The notes beneath the pieces are model-generated. The model was not told the origin of the DNA. It searched no databases and worked only from the letters and a program-made list of their open reading frames with translations. This document shows, in pieces, positions 50,692 through 60,508 of a stretch of DNA of 64,000 nt (the first letter of the stretch is position 1; each line of letters begins with the position of its first letter). The position numbers were made by a program, and so were the translations under genes. The stretch covers positions 73,678 to 137,677 of the forward strand of contig UQJP01000006.1 in the NCBI GenBank assembly GCA_900541415.1, in the 5' to 3' direction. The stretch is from an uncultured Odoribacter sp. (GTDB lineage Bacteria > Bacteroidota > Bacteroidia > Bacteroidales > Marinifilaceae).

Positions 50692-50750
50692 TAGGTTTGC
50701 AGCCTGATTTAAAATTTTAACTTAGGCAGGTCATGTATCTGCTATTTTTG
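50692..50750 (+). promoter_or_regulatory. Two candidate -7 boxes of topA
   Basis: TAGGTTTG (50692-50699) gives a leader of about 55 bases; TATTTTTG (50743-50750) lies only 11 bases before the ATG and would leave almost no leader. Neither has a clean -33 TTG. The first is the more ordinary choice. Confidence 0.4.
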
Positions 50751-50761
50751 AATGTAGAAAT

Positions 50762-53107
50762 ATGATTGAAAATCTGGTTATCGTTGAGTCTCCTGCAAAG
50801 GCCAAAACCATCGAAAAATTCCTGGGCAAAGGTTACACCGTCAAATCCAGTTTCGGACATATCCGGGATTTGGAAAAAAAGGACCTCGGCGTTGATATTG
50901 AACAGAATTTTAAGCCTAAATATGAAATTTCTGCGGATAAGAAAGCCGTGGTTAAAGAACTGAAAGCACTTGCCAAAGAAGCAAAAACCGTTTGGCTCGC
51001 TTCCGATGAGGACCGCGAGGGAGAGGCTATTGCCTGGCATCTTTTCGAGGTGTTGAATCTGAAGCCGGAAAACACAAAAAGGATCGTCTTCCATGAAATT
51101 ACGAAAGATGCGATTCTGAATGCGATTCAAAATCCCAGGAGCATCGATCAAAATCTGGTGGATGCCCAGCAAGCCCGCCGGGTTCTCGACCGTTTGGTGG
51201 GTTTTGAAGTTTCCCCGGTGTTGTGGAAAAAAGTAAAACCGGCTCTCTCTGCGGGACGCGTACAGTCGGTTGCGGTAAAATTGATCGTAGAAAGAGAACG
51301 AGAAATCAATGCCTTTAAAGAACAACAATATTATAAGGTAACCGGAACTTTCGAAACTCAAAACGACCATGCTCTCCTGAAAGCAGAAACTCCGGAACGT
51401 TTCAACGATAAGGCCACAACCCTACAATACATAGAGGACTGTAAAAATGCGGTTTTCTCTGTCAAGAATGTGGAAACCAAGCCGGCGATACGCAAACCGG
51501 CCCCGCCTTTCACAACTTCAACTTTGCAACAGGAAGCATCGCGAAAACTGGGTTTTTCCGTATCACAAACCATGTCGGTAGCCCAAAAGCTCTATGAACA
51601 TGGGCTAATCACTTATATGCGAACGGACTCGGTCAACCTCTCCGATTTGGCCATACGCGGTGCAAAAGCGGTGATTTGCCAGACATTAGGTGAAAAATAT
51701 TCCCGTCCCCGTAATTTCGAAACCAGGACTAAAGGGGCACAGGAAGCCCACGAAGCCATCCGTCCGACCTATATGGATAAAGAGAGTATCGAAGGCGACC
51801 GGAACGAAAAGCAATTATACGAACTAATATATAAGAGGACGCTGGCCTCCCAGATGGCCGATGCCGAACTGGAAAGGACTACGATTACGATAAACCTTTC
51901 CAATCATCATATCCCGTTCGTTGCGACAGGCGAAGTTATTGTCTTCGATGGTTTTCTGCGGATGTACCTGGAATCGCACGATGAAGAAACAGACGACGAT
52001 AGCAGCGGTTTGCTTCCCCCGATTAATAAAGGCGACCTTCTAAACCGCTTGTTGATCAGCGCCACCGAGCAATATACCCTTCACCCGCCCCGTTATACGG
52101 AAGCCAGCCTGGTGAAGAAAATGGAAACATTGGGAATCGGCCGTCCTTCGACTTATGCACCGACCATCACAACCATCCAGAACCGGGGCTATATCATCAA
52201 AGAATCGCGGGAAGGAACGGAACGGAATATCGAACAAATCGAATTAAAAGGAAACGATATTAAGATAAAAGTCTCCAAAAAAATATTCGGGGCTGAAAAG
52301 AAAAAACTTTTCCCTTCGGACATCGGTATGGTCGTGACCGACTTTTTGTCCGAACATTTCTGTAATATCATGGATTATAACTTTACGGCGCGCGCCGAAG
52401 AAGCTCTCGACAATATTGCGGAAGGAGATGTGGAATGGCAAAAAATGATCGGTGAATTTTACAACCCATTCCACGAAAGTGTGGAATCGACCCTGAAAAA
52501 TTCCGAACGCAACAGCGGTCAAAGGGTTTTAGGAACCGACCCGGCAACGGGAGAAACGGTGAGTGTCCGAATCGGAAGGTTTGGGCCTATGGCACAAATC
52601 GGAGAAGGGGAAAATGTACGCTACGCCGGGCTGCTGAAAGGACAGCTCATGGAAACGATCACGCTGGAAGAAGCATTGGAATTATTCAAATTCCCACGCA
52701 AACTGGGATTATTCGAAGACAAAGATGTCAGCGTCGGCATCGGAAGATTCGGACCATACATTAAACATAATAATGCTTTCGTATCCCTGAAAAAAGGCGA
52801 AGACGATCCCGGCACGATCACCCTTGAAACAGCCATCCTGCGGATCAATGAAAAAAGGGAAGCCGACCGGAATAAACTGATCAAAGCCTTCGACAATGGG
52901 GCGCAAATCCTGAACGGACGGTTCGGGCCTTATATCTCATATAACAAGGCGAATTACAAGATTCCCAAAACGGTAAAAGCCGAAGAACTGACACTGGAGA
53001 ATACCATGGAGATCATTGAAAAAGAGGGGGTAAAGAAACCGGCTGCTAAAAAAGCGGCTGCCAAAACCGGAAAGAAAAGTACCGCAAAAACCAAGAAAAA
53101 AAGTTGA
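50762..53107 (+). CDS. topA: DNA topoisomerase I
   Basis: The 781-residue type IA enzyme relaxes negative supercoils. It has the TOPRIM start VESPAKAKTIEKFLG, the acidic metal triad region SDEDREGEAIAWHL (81-94), and the catalytic Tyr285 in LITYMRTDS. The C-terminus has repeated RFGP(Y/M) units instead of Cys4 zinc fingers, then a Lys/Ala tail. It is followed by a PpiD-like gene. Confidence 0.97.
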   Translation: MIENLVIVESPAKAKTIEKFLGKGYTVKSSFGHIRDLEKKDLGVDIEQNFKPKYEISADKKAVVKELKALAKEAKTVWLASDEDREGEAIAWHLFEVLNLKPENTKRIVFHEITKDAILNAIQNPRSIDQNLVDAQQARRVLDRLVGFEVSPVLWKKVKPALSAGRVQSVAVKLIVEREREINAFKEQQYYKVTGTFETQNDHALLKAETPERFNDKATTLQYIEDCKNAVFSVKNVETKPAIRKPAPPFTTSTLQQEASRKLGFSVSQTMSVAQKLYEHGLITYMRTDSVNLSDLAIRGAKAVICQTLGEKYSRPRNFETRTKGAQEAHEAIRPTYMDKESIEGDRNEKQLYELIYKRTLASQMADAELERTTITINLSNHHIPFVATGEVIVFDGFLRMYLESHDEETDDDSSGLLPPINKGDLLNRLLISATEQYTLHPPRYTEASLVKKMETLGIGRPSTYAPTITTIQNRGYIIKESREGTERNIEQIELKGNDIKIKVSKKIFGAEKKKLFPSDIGMVVTDFLSEHFCNIMDYNFTARAEEALDNIAEGDVEWQKMIGEFYNPFHESVESTLKNSERNSGQRVLGTDPATGETVSVRIGRFGPMAQIGEGENVRYAGLLKGQLMETITLEEALELFKFPRKLGLFEDKDVSVGIGRFGPYIKHNNAFVSLKKGEDDPGTITLETAILRINEKREADRNKLIKAFDNGAQILNGRFGPYISYNKANYKIPKTVKAEELTLENTMEIIEKEGVKKPAAKKAAAKTGKKSTAKTKKKS

Positions 53108-53140
53108 ATAAACGCCAAAACCCAATTTTAGGCTTAAATA

Positions 53141-53172
53141 TTTGCACAACAGGGTGGTTTTATCTATATTCG
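53141..53172 (+). promoter_or_regulatory. Promoter of the PpiD-like gene
   Basis: TTTG (53141-53144), 20 bases, then TATATTCG (53165-53172; one mismatch to TAnnTTTG). Spacing is ideal. It lies 55 bases before the ATG. Confidence 0.5.
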
Positions 53173-53227
53173 TACCCTCGAAAAAAACACATTAAAAACC
53201 GTAAAAAACATTAAATATTTAATATAA

Positions 53228-55348
53228 ATGGCAACATTACAAACAATCAGAAATCGTGGGGGATTACTTGTAAGTATAGTGATTGGTCTGGCCCTTCTGG
53301 CATTTATCGTGGGAGATGCTCTCAGTTCAGGTTCTCACCTGTTAAGCGGTGATAGAAATCAGGTGGGAGAAATCGGCGGCAAGAGTGTTTCTATCATAGA
53401 CTACCAAAACGAGGTGGCTAAAAATGAGGAAACGGTAAAGATCATGAACAGAACCGGAGCTCTTACCGACGAGCAGCAGACGATGATCCGGGAGAACACC
53501 TGGAACAACATGGTGATGGAAGAATTGATGAACCGGGAATATGAAGAAACAGGTATCAGCGTAAGCGGAGATGAATTATACGATATGATGCTGGGGGACA
53601 ATATCCATCCCACAGTCCGTCAGGCCCTGGCCGATCCTCAAACGGGAGAAATCGATCTGGACCGTGCCCGCTTAGTGATCAAAAGCATCATGGACAGCCC
53701 CGGTAACGACCCGAATAAAATCTATTGGTTGAGCCTGGAAGATGAAATCACAACATCACGCCAGTTGGCAAAATACAATAGCCTGTTGGCAAAATCATTG
53801 TTTGTAACCGACGAACAGGCTAAAGAAACAGCAGAAAGCAGTGCCACGACAAGCGACATCAGCTATATCGTTAAAAATTACAGCACGATCGACGACTCAA
53901 CCATCACGGTTTCTTCTTCGGAGATCAAGGATTACTATAACAAAAACCAAAAACGTTTTGAACAACCGGAATCCAGAAAGATCGTATATGTAAACTTCGA
54001 CATCGCACCTTCGGCCGATGATTATAATGAAACAGAAAAAGTGGTGGCTGATATGGTTTCAGAATTTGCAGAAGTTGCAGATCCTCTGGAATTTGTGAAT
54101 CTGTCTTCCGATCAAAAAGCGGATCGTAATTTTTATTCTAAAGCTGAAATTACAAACGATAGTTTAGCAAACTTCCTTTTTAGCGGTAAAGGTGGAGTTT
54201 TCGGCCCTTACCTGGAAGACAACGCTTATAAAATCACCCGGGTTGCCACCGAGAAAATGTTACCCGATTCTGTACGTGCACGCCACATCCTGATTCAGGA
54301 AAATGATTATAATCATGCTCTGTCTTTAGCAGACAGCTTAGCCGGATTACTGAAAAAAGGCGCAAACTTTGAAAGCCTGGCAAAGACCTATTCCAAAGAC
54401 GAAGGCTCTGCTATCAACGGGGGTGATCTCGGCTGGTTTAACCAGAAAACGATGATTCAGCCTTTCAGCGATTCTGCTTTCCTCTCAAAGAAAAACGACA
54501 TTAAAGTGGTAACCACACAATTCGGAGTTCATGTGTTACAAGTAACCGACATGGCAAAACCGATCGAAAAAGTACAGATCGCTACCGTAGAGAAAGAAAT
54601 TTTGCCTTCGGCCAAAACAACGAATAAAATCTATAACGATGCCCGTACATTTGCCACAGGCATCAAGACATTGGAAGATTTTGACAAAAAAGTAAACGAA
54701 TCGGCTCTCACCAAACGGATTGCTTCGATAAACAAGAACGACCGTCAGGTTGCCGGAATGGACAATGCCAGAGAAATGGTGCGCCAGATTTATTTATCGG
54801 AAAATCCCGGAAAAGTGGTTTTAACTTCCGACGGAACTGAAATTTTCGAAAACGGTAACAAATATACGGTGGCTGTCTTAACTGAAATTTCAGAAGAAGG
54901 CATCGCTCCGGTGAATAGCGTAGCTTCTAACATCAAACGGATATTGGTGCAGAAAAAGAAAGCCGACATCCTGAAAAAAGAACTGGAAACAGCCAAAAGC
55001 GGTAGCGAAAGTTTATTGTCTATCGCCCAGAAAGCAGGTTTGGAAGTGAAAGAAGCCTCTGACATTTCATTTAACTCATTCCAAATTCCCGGAGCAGGTA
55101 TCGAGCCACGTGTTATCGGTGCTGCAAGCATAAGCGAACAAGGTAAAATATCTGAACCGATCGAAGGAAACCAAGGAGTATTCCTGATTATGGTGAACAA
55201 CCGCAGCCAGGAAGAAGTGACCCCGGAAATGGTACAGACCACCAAACAGGGAATGGCACAAGCCAATATGTACCGCGCTAATTATCAAGCCATGCAAGCC
55301 GTCATGAAAAATGGCGAGGTAAAAGATACCCGGTATAAATTCTATTGA
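53228..55348 (+). CDS. PpiD/SurA-like membrane-anchored peptidyl-prolyl isomerase
   Basis: The 706-residue product has an N-terminal anchor (LLVSIVIGLALLAFIVGDAL, about 13-32), SurA_N-like helical parts and a PpiC-type parvulin domain in the centre (VRARHILIQENDYNHALSLA, YSKDEGSAINGGDLGWFNQK). It helps fold outer-membrane and periplasmic proteins. The C-terminal third is a second, more diverged rotamase-like or chaperone region. A terminator follows at 55373. Confidence 0.92.
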   Translation: MATLQTIRNRGGLLVSIVIGLALLAFIVGDALSSGSHLLSGDRNQVGEIGGKSVSIIDYQNEVAKNEETVKIMNRTGALTDEQQTMIRENTWNNMVMEELMNREYEETGISVSGDELYDMMLGDNIHPTVRQALADPQTGEIDLDRARLVIKSIMDSPGNDPNKIYWLSLEDEITTSRQLAKYNSLLAKSLFVTDEQAKETAESSATTSDISYIVKNYSTIDDSTITVSSSEIKDYYNKNQKRFEQPESRKIVYVNFDIAPSADDYNETEKVVADMVSEFAEVADPLEFVNLSSDQKADRNFYSKAEITNDSLANFLFSGKGGVFGPYLEDNAYKITRVATEKMLPDSVRARHILIQENDYNHALSLADSLAGLLKKGANFESLAKTYSKDEGSAINGGDLGWFNQKTMIQPFSDSAFLSKKNDIKVVTTQFGVHVLQVTDMAKPIEKVQIATVEKEILPSAKTTNKIYNDARTFATGIKTLEDFDKKVNESALTKRIASINKNDRQVAGMDNAREMVRQIYLSENPGKVVLTSDGTEIFENGNKYTVAVLTEISEEGIAPVNSVASNIKRILVQKKKADILKKELETAKSGSESLLSIAQKAGLEVKEASDISFNSFQIPGAGIEPRVIGAASISEQGKISEPIEGNQGVFLIMVNNRSQEEVTPEMVQTTKQGMAQANMYRANYQAMQAVMKNGEVKDTRYKFY

Positions 55349-55372
55349 TTATAACAACTACACAATAGGCGG

Positions 55373-55410
55373 TAAAGAGGAAGATTGCATAATCTTCCTC
55401 TTTATTTTTT
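55373..55410 (+). terminator. Terminator after the PpiD-like gene
   Basis: taaagaggaagatt and aatcttcctcttta pair around gcat, followed by TTTTTT. Confidence 0.9.
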
Positions 55411-55439
55411 TAGCTTATTCCGAAATTACAATATTCAAA

Positions 55440-55471
55440 TTGTTATAAGTCATTTATTTAATTTATTTTTG
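55440..55471 (+). promoter_or_regulatory. Promoter of the YfhO-like gene
   Basis: TTG (55440-55442), 21 bases, then TATTTTTG (55464-55471). The box is 22 bases before the ATG at 55494. Confidence 0.6.
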
Positions 55472-55493
55472 CAACACTAATTAAACCGACAGC

Positions 55494-57983
55494 ATGAAAA
55501 AAATAAATTTCAAAAACATTTATCCTTACCTGATCGCAATAGGTATCTTTATTGTTTTGGGATATGCATATTTCCCGCAAATGTTCGAAGGCAAAGAGCT
55601 GAACCAGCACGACATCACATCGTGGAGGGCTTCCGCTCAGGAAATTTTTAAATTCAGGGAAGCCACAGGCGAAGAACCCCTCTGGACAGGCTCTATGTTC
55701 AGCGGCATGCCCTCTAACATGATTTCGATTCATTATCCGGGTAATTACACCACGCAAATCAACCAGTTGTTCTACATCTTTAAAACTCCGGCTGCGTGGT
55801 ATATCGTGTCTATGATCGGTTTTTACTTACTGCTTCTATGCTTTAAAGTCGACAGATGGGTTGCGATTGTCGGAGCGATAGCCTTCACCTTCTGTGCCTA
55901 TAATTTCATTATCATACAGGCAGGGCATAACAACAAAATGGCTGCCATATCTTATATGCCCTGGGTGCTGGCGAGCGTCGTCTACGCCTATCGATACAAA
56001 GCCATTCCCGGAGCCGTATTCCTGGGAATCACCATGTCGCTCGAAATACTGACCCGGCATCCCCAGATCACTTTCTACTTAGGTTTCCTCGTATTGTTCT
56101 ATGTGATCTCGGAAGCCGTCATGGCTTTCAAACAAAAACTACTGCCCCGCTTTATCAAAACCTCGGTCATCGTCCTGATCGGCGCCGGCTTAGGTTTTGC
56201 CTGCAACATCAATAACCTTTGGCCCAACATGGAATATTCCAAATACACCATGCGCGGCGGATCGGAATTGAGCAGCAAGGGAAAAGAAGCGGGCACTTCC
56301 GGGCTTTCTAACGACTATGCCCTTTCGTGGAGCTATGGTATCGAAGAAACGGCCAACCTGCTTATTCCGAATTTTAACGGAGGGGCTTCAGGCACACCGT
56401 TAAGTAAAAAATCGGAAACCTACCAATTCCTGAAACAAGCAGGCTCAGCAGCCGAGGCCGAGCAGATGATAAAACAAATGCCGACCTATTGGGGCACGCA
56501 GCCTTTCACTTCCGGACCGATGTATCTGGGGGCTATTTCCGTGTTCTTCTTCGTGCTGGGATTAATCCTGATAAAAGGACAGCTAAAATGGTGGATTGCT
56601 AGCATATCCCTGCTCTCCATTTTATTGGCCTGGGGAAGCCACTTCGTCTGGCTTTCGAATATTTTCCTGGAATATGTTCCCCTTTACAATAAATTCCGGG
56701 CTCCTTCGACGATCATCACCATCCTGCAACTGACGGTGCCCCTGTTAGGTTTCTACACGGTGAGCCTGATCCTCCGGGATAAGATTGAAAAGAAACAGGT
56801 CATAAAAGGAATGAAGATCGCTTTAGGAATCACGGCAGGATTCTGCGCCTTATTTGCATTGATTCCTTCATTGGCCGGGAGTTTTTCCTCGCCTGCGGAC
56901 GCTCAATATCCGGAATGGCTGCAAAGGACCTTACCCGCCGACCGGAAATCGCTGCTGCAAGCCGATGCCTTCCGTTCGCTGGCCTACATCCTGCTTGCCG
57001 CCGGAGTGCTGTGGTTAGGCTTTATCAAACGGATTAAATTCAAATACACCGTTCTTATCTTAGGCGTACTCGTGCTTGCCGATATGTGGACGATCGACAA
57101 ACGTTACCTGAACGACAGCCATTTTGTAACTTCCAAAGAATACAACCGGCAGTTCAAGCCGCGTCCGGTAGACACGGAAATCCTCAAAGACAAAGACCCG
57201 AATTACAGGGTGCTCGATTTGACTGTAAACACCTTCAACGATGCTGTGGTCAGCTATTTCCACAAAACTATCGGCGGATACAGTGCAGCTAAATTGCAAC
57301 GTTATCAGGAAATGATCGACTATCATATCCTCCCGGAAATGCAAATGTTGATCAAATCCCTGCAACAAAGTAATTCGCTGGAAAGTATCGATTCTACCCT
57401 GACTCAATTAGGAGCTCTCAATATGCTAAATACAAAGTATATTGTCATCAACCCGAACGGACAACCTCTGGAAAACCGTTCGGCATTAGGGAATGCCTGG
57501 TTTGTTTCCGACTATAAAATCGTAAATTCGCCGGACGAAGAGATCACTGCTTTGCATGCCATCGATCCGGCCCGGACGGCAATCATCGATAAAAGATTTG
57601 CGGATATGCTGAATAATCGGCAATTCTCGACCGATTCTACGGCTTCAATCGAACTGTTGTCCTATGCTCCCAATCAATTGGAATATAAATACTCAGCCAG
57701 CCAGCCCCAATTGGTGGTGTTCAGTGAAATATACTATCCGGTAGGCTGGAAAGCTTACATAGACGGACAAAAAGCAGAACATTTCAGAGTGGATTATATC
57801 CTGCGGGGAATGGTATTGCCTGAGGGAGAGCATACGGTGACGTTTAAATACATCCCGGATTCTTACTACACGAGTGCCAAAATATCACAAGTGGCTTCCA
57901 GCCTTCTGATTCTGTTATTCGTTGCATTTATCGTGTTGTACGGCGGTGGATTTATCAAACAACGGGATTCCCGGCAAAAATAA
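55494..57983 (+). CDS. YfhO-family polytopic membrane protein
   Basis: The 829-residue product has about twelve membrane segments in a GT-C-like layout and a large C-terminal soluble domain. Family segments include GEEPLWTGSMFSGMPSNMIS, GHNNKMAAISYMPWVLASV and FKYIPDSYYTSAKISQV. YfhO proteins in other bacteria are linked to glycosylation of teichoic acids or lipoproteins; here the role is unknown but fits the neighbouring glycan genes. It converges on the CDP-ribitol synthase gene. Confidence 0.88.
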   Translation: MKKINFKNIYPYLIAIGIFIVLGYAYFPQMFEGKELNQHDITSWRASAQEIFKFREATGEEPLWTGSMFSGMPSNMISIHYPGNYTTQINQLFYIFKTPAAWYIVSMIGFYLLLLCFKVDRWVAIVGAIAFTFCAYNFIIIQAGHNNKMAAISYMPWVLASVVYAYRYKAIPGAVFLGITMSLEILTRHPQITFYLGFLVLFYVISEAVMAFKQKLLPRFIKTSVIVLIGAGLGFACNINNLWPNMEYSKYTMRGGSELSSKGKEAGTSGLSNDYALSWSYGIEETANLLIPNFNGGASGTPLSKKSETYQFLKQAGSAAEAEQMIKQMPTYWGTQPFTSGPMYLGAISVFFFVLGLILIKGQLKWWIASISLLSILLAWGSHFVWLSNIFLEYVPLYNKFRAPSTIITILQLTVPLLGFYTVSLILRDKIEKKQVIKGMKIALGITAGFCALFALIPSLAGSFSSPADAQYPEWLQRTLPADRKSLLQADAFRSLAYILLAAGVLWLGFIKRIKFKYTVLILGVLVLADMWTIDKRYLNDSHFVTSKEYNRQFKPRPVDTEILKDKDPNYRVLDLTVNTFNDAVVSYFHKTIGGYSAAKLQRYQEMIDYHILPEMQMLIKSLQQSNSLESIDSTLTQLGALNMLNTKYIVINPNGQPLENRSALGNAWFVSDYKIVNSPDEEITALHAIDPARTAIIDKRFADMLNNRQFSTDSTASIELLSYAPNQLEYKYSASQPQLVVFSEIYYPVGWKAYIDGQKAEHFRVDYILRGMVLPEGEHTVTFKYIPDSYYTSAKISQVASSLLILLFVAFIVLYGGGFIKQRDSRQK

Positions 57984-58002
57984 AAATTGCTTTTATACAA
58001 CG

Positions 58003-58050
58003 AACGCCGCAGATTATGAGGAAATACCTTCAATCTGCGGCGTTTGTTTT
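58003..58050. terminator. Terminator between the converging YfhO and Bcs1-like genes
   Basis: aacgccgcagatt and aatctgcggcgtt pair around a 17-base loop with T-rich flank on the plus strand (TTTGTTTT). It mainly serves the yfhO-like gene. Confidence 0.85.
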
Positions 58051-58073
58051 ATAGGGATAGTCTATCCCACTTT

Positions 58074-59435
58074 CTATTTGGCAAGCTTCACATCTACTAC
58101 CTGCCCGGTAAAATCGGACAATAGTGTTTTTATCGATTCCCGGGCAACGTCCTCGGCTTTTAACAGGGTGGCATCGTCTTCTATCCCGAAATTTTTGATA
58201 CGCATCGGGGTTTTGGTGCGCTCGGGATTAATGCAATTCACCCGTACCCCCGCACATTCCCATTCCTGAGCGATAGCCTGCACGAAATTGACCACAGCCG
58301 CTTTCGTAGAAGAATAAATGCTATAAAATGCCCTCCCCCTGGTGTAAGAACTGGAAGTGTAAAACAGCAACTGTCCCTGTGATTTCTCCAAATAAGGAAA
58401 ACTTTCCATCGCCACATTCACCATTCCCAGGTAGTTCACTTCCACCATTTTCCGAATAGCCTGATAATCCATGCTGTTCAACGGCTCTTTAAGCAATATC
58501 GCTGCGGTATTCACCACAAAGTCGATCTGTCCCGTTTCAGCAACCACTTCCTCTAAACTACTCCGTACCTGTTCCGGGGAAGAAATATCCACACCATTGA
58601 GCGAACGGGAAAAGCAATGCACTTTCGCCCCATAGCCTCCGGCAAGACGGGCTATCTCTGCGCCGATTCCATAACTGCCGCCAAAAATCACCAACACCTT
58701 TCCCTGCAACCGCTCAAAAGGAATATCCTGTCCGGCAAAAGCGAAAGAACGCAATTGAAACAACTTATCCAGTAAATAAGAATCCTCTTTATAGGTAAGT
58801 TTCATATTCACCTCTTCCCCCTTCACCACATATATTTTCTCATCGGGCAAATATTTCAGCACCACTCCGCAATCGTCCGTAGATCTGAACGAAGGATCCT
58901 GCAATGCCAGTTCATAAGCTTTTTTGATCGTGTCCAGCTTAAACCCCTGTGGGGTTTGTCCCCTTCTCAGTTTGCTGCGTTCCGGGATGGCATCGATAAA
59001 ATCCCCTTCGGTTGAAATAATGGTATCCACAGCCGGAATCGCTACATCCACCGCATTGAATTTCTCTAACGCCGCCACCGTGTCGTCGATAATCCGGTCG
59101 GAAAGCAAGGGGCGGACTGCATCATGAAAAATCAGGTTGATATTACCCGCATCCGCATAGGCATTCACCGCCGCCATACTGGAATGATACCGTTCTGCTC
59201 CGCCTTTCAATATCTTGCGGACTTTTTTCCAGTTATTCGATAAAACCAGGTCTTCTATCGTCACCTGATAATTAGGGTTGATAACAATGGCTATTTCATC
59301 GATCGACGGATTTTTCTCAAACACATCCACCGTATGTTCGATCACCGTTTTCCCGGCTACTTTAAAAAACTGCTTGGGATGACTTTTATCCAGGCGGTTT
59401 CCCACCCCCCCAGCCAAAATGACTGCAACATTCAT
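58074..59435 (-). CDS. Bcs1-like bifunctional CDP-ribitol synthase (cytidylyltransferase fused to SDR reductase)
   Basis: The 453-residue product has two parts. Residues 1-230 are an IspD/TarI-like cytidylyltransferase (VILAGGVGNRLDKSHPKQFF, FHDAVRPLL, RGQTPQGFKLD). Residues 245-453 are a short-chain reductase (VLVIFGGSYGIGAEIARLAG for NAD(P), YSIYSSTKAA for the catalytic Tyr/Lys). Haemophilus Bcs1/Acs1 has this exact fusion: it reduces ribulose 5-phosphate and makes CDP-ribitol. The reverse order of domains is not seen. CDP-ribitol would feed ribitol-phosphate into surface glycan. Confidence 0.88.
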   Translation of the reverse strand: MNVAVILAGGVGNRLDKSHPKQFFKVAGKTVIEHTVDVFEKNPSIDEIAIVINPNYQVTIEDLVLSNNWKKVRKILKGGAERYHSSMAAVNAYADAGNINLIFHDAVRPLLSDRIIDDTVAALEKFNAVDVAIPAVDTIISTEGDFIDAIPERSKLRRGQTPQGFKLDTIKKAYELALQDPSFRSTDDCGVVLKYLPDEKIYVVKGEEVNMKLTYKEDSYLLDKLFQLRSFAFAGQDIPFERLQGKVLVIFGGSYGIGAEIARLAGGYGAKVHCFSRSLNGVDISSPEQVRSSLEEVVAETGQIDFVVNTAAILLKEPLNSMDYQAIRKMVEVNYLGMVNVAMESFPYLEKSQGQLLFYTSSSYTRGRAFYSIYSSTKAAVVNFVQAIAQEWECAGVRVNCINPERTKTPMRIKNFGIEDDATLLKAEDVARESIKTLLSDFTGQVVDVKLAK

Positions 59436-59481
59436 GCGATAGGATTGATTAAATTATTCCGGCATTTGACCGTACTGCATA

Positions 59482-59511
59482 CAAAATTAGAAATAATAGC
59501 TCAACCTGCAA
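59482..59511 (-). promoter_or_regulatory. Promoter of the Bcs1-like gene
   Basis: On the minus strand TTG (59509-59511), 19 bases, then TAATTTTG (59482-59489). It lies 47 bases before the ATG. Confidence 0.6.
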
Positions 59512-59517
59512 CATTAA

Positions 59518-59549
59518 TTTGGCAATTTACTGTCATTATGATACCTTTA
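59518..59549 (+). promoter_or_regulatory. Promoter of the glycosyltransferase operon
   Basis: TTTG (59518-59521), 20 bases, then TACCTTTA (59542-59549; one mismatch). It lies 23 bases before the ATG at 59572, back to back with the Bcs1-like promoter. Confidence 0.5.
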
Positions 59550-59571
59550 CCAACTCTAACGATCATTCAGT

Positions 59572-60486
59572 ATGAATCTAAAAGTTTCTGTCATTATCTG
59601 CACGTACAACCGGGTTGCCTATCTTCCCCGCACACTCGAAGCACTGGCTTCCCAAACCGTGCCTTGTCAGGACTTTGAAATATTGCTTATCGACAACAAC
59701 AGCCGGGACAATACGCCTGAAGTATGCCGGGATTTTCAGGAAAAGCATCCGGAATTGAATTTCAGATATTTGGTCGAATCGCGGCAAGGGCTTTCCTTTG
59801 CCCGGAACAGAGGAATCGACGAAGCACAAAGCGATGTCCTGATTTTTATCGACGACGATGCTTTCGCAGCCCCGGACTACCTTCAAAACACCATCCGTTT
59901 CTTTGAATCCACTCCGGACGCGGCAGCGGCAGGCGGTAGAATTTATCCCCTGTTTGAAAGCAAACGCCCGGATTGGCTGCCCGATATATTGATGTCGCTC
60001 ATGTCCGTGATCGACTTAGGCGATCAGGTTTGCCTGTTCAAAAAGAAATTCCCGATCGGGGCGAATATGTCTTTCCGCCGCAAAACCATACAGGCCTATG
60101 GCAACTTTAACGTTAAATTAGGCCGGAGAGGTGATAATCTGGAAGGAGCGGAAGAAAAAGACCTCTTTCTGAAAATCATTGCTGCTGGTGAAAAAGTATA
60201 TTATATCCCGGACGCTATCGTTCAGCATGTTATCCCTGAAAAACGCCTGTCTTTCGACCATTTCCGCCGTCAGGCAATCGGGATCGGGTACAGCGAAAGA
60301 GTGCGTTCGCAGGAGGTTTCCTCTTTAGCTTACTTCAAAAGCCTGTTCCGGGAATGCCTGAAATGGGGCGCAAGCTGGGTGATGTGCCTCGGGTATTGGC
60401 TCACGCTCCGCTTTCGGAAAGGCTGGCGCCTGATTATATTTCGCTGGTATGTGAGCAAAGGATTGCTGACTAAACATTTAAAATGA
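59572..60486 (+). CDS. Family 2 glycosyltransferase
   Basis: The 304-residue GT-A enzyme starts MNLKVSVIICTYNRVAYLPR and has the DxD-type site VLIFIDDDAFAAPDYL and a C-terminal acceptor region with a hydrophobic segment (SWVMCLGYWLTLRF). It transfers a sugar from a nucleotide donor to the growing surface glycan; donor unknown. It heads a three-gene run with the next two glycosyltransferases. Confidence 0.92.
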   Translation: MNLKVSVIICTYNRVAYLPRTLEALASQTVPCQDFEILLIDNNSRDNTPEVCRDFQEKHPELNFRYLVESRQGLSFARNRGIDEAQSDVLIFIDDDAFAAPDYLQNTIRFFESTPDAAAAGGRIYPLFESKRPDWLPDILMSLMSVIDLGDQVCLFKKKFPIGANMSFRRKTIQAYGNFNVKLGRRGDNLEGAEEKDLFLKIIAAGEKVYYIPDAIVQHVIPEKRLSFDHFRRQAIGIGYSERVRSQEVSSLAYFKSLFRECLKWGASWVMCLGYWLTLRFRKGWRLIIFRWYVSKGLLTKHLK

Positions 60487-60508
60487 TCCCTAAAATTTTA
60501 GAACCGAT

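Noticed and set aside
50504..50707. 67-codon open frame between lspA and topA
   Set aside because: It is dominated by Phe codons from a T-rich promoter region and begins in the lspA terminator.
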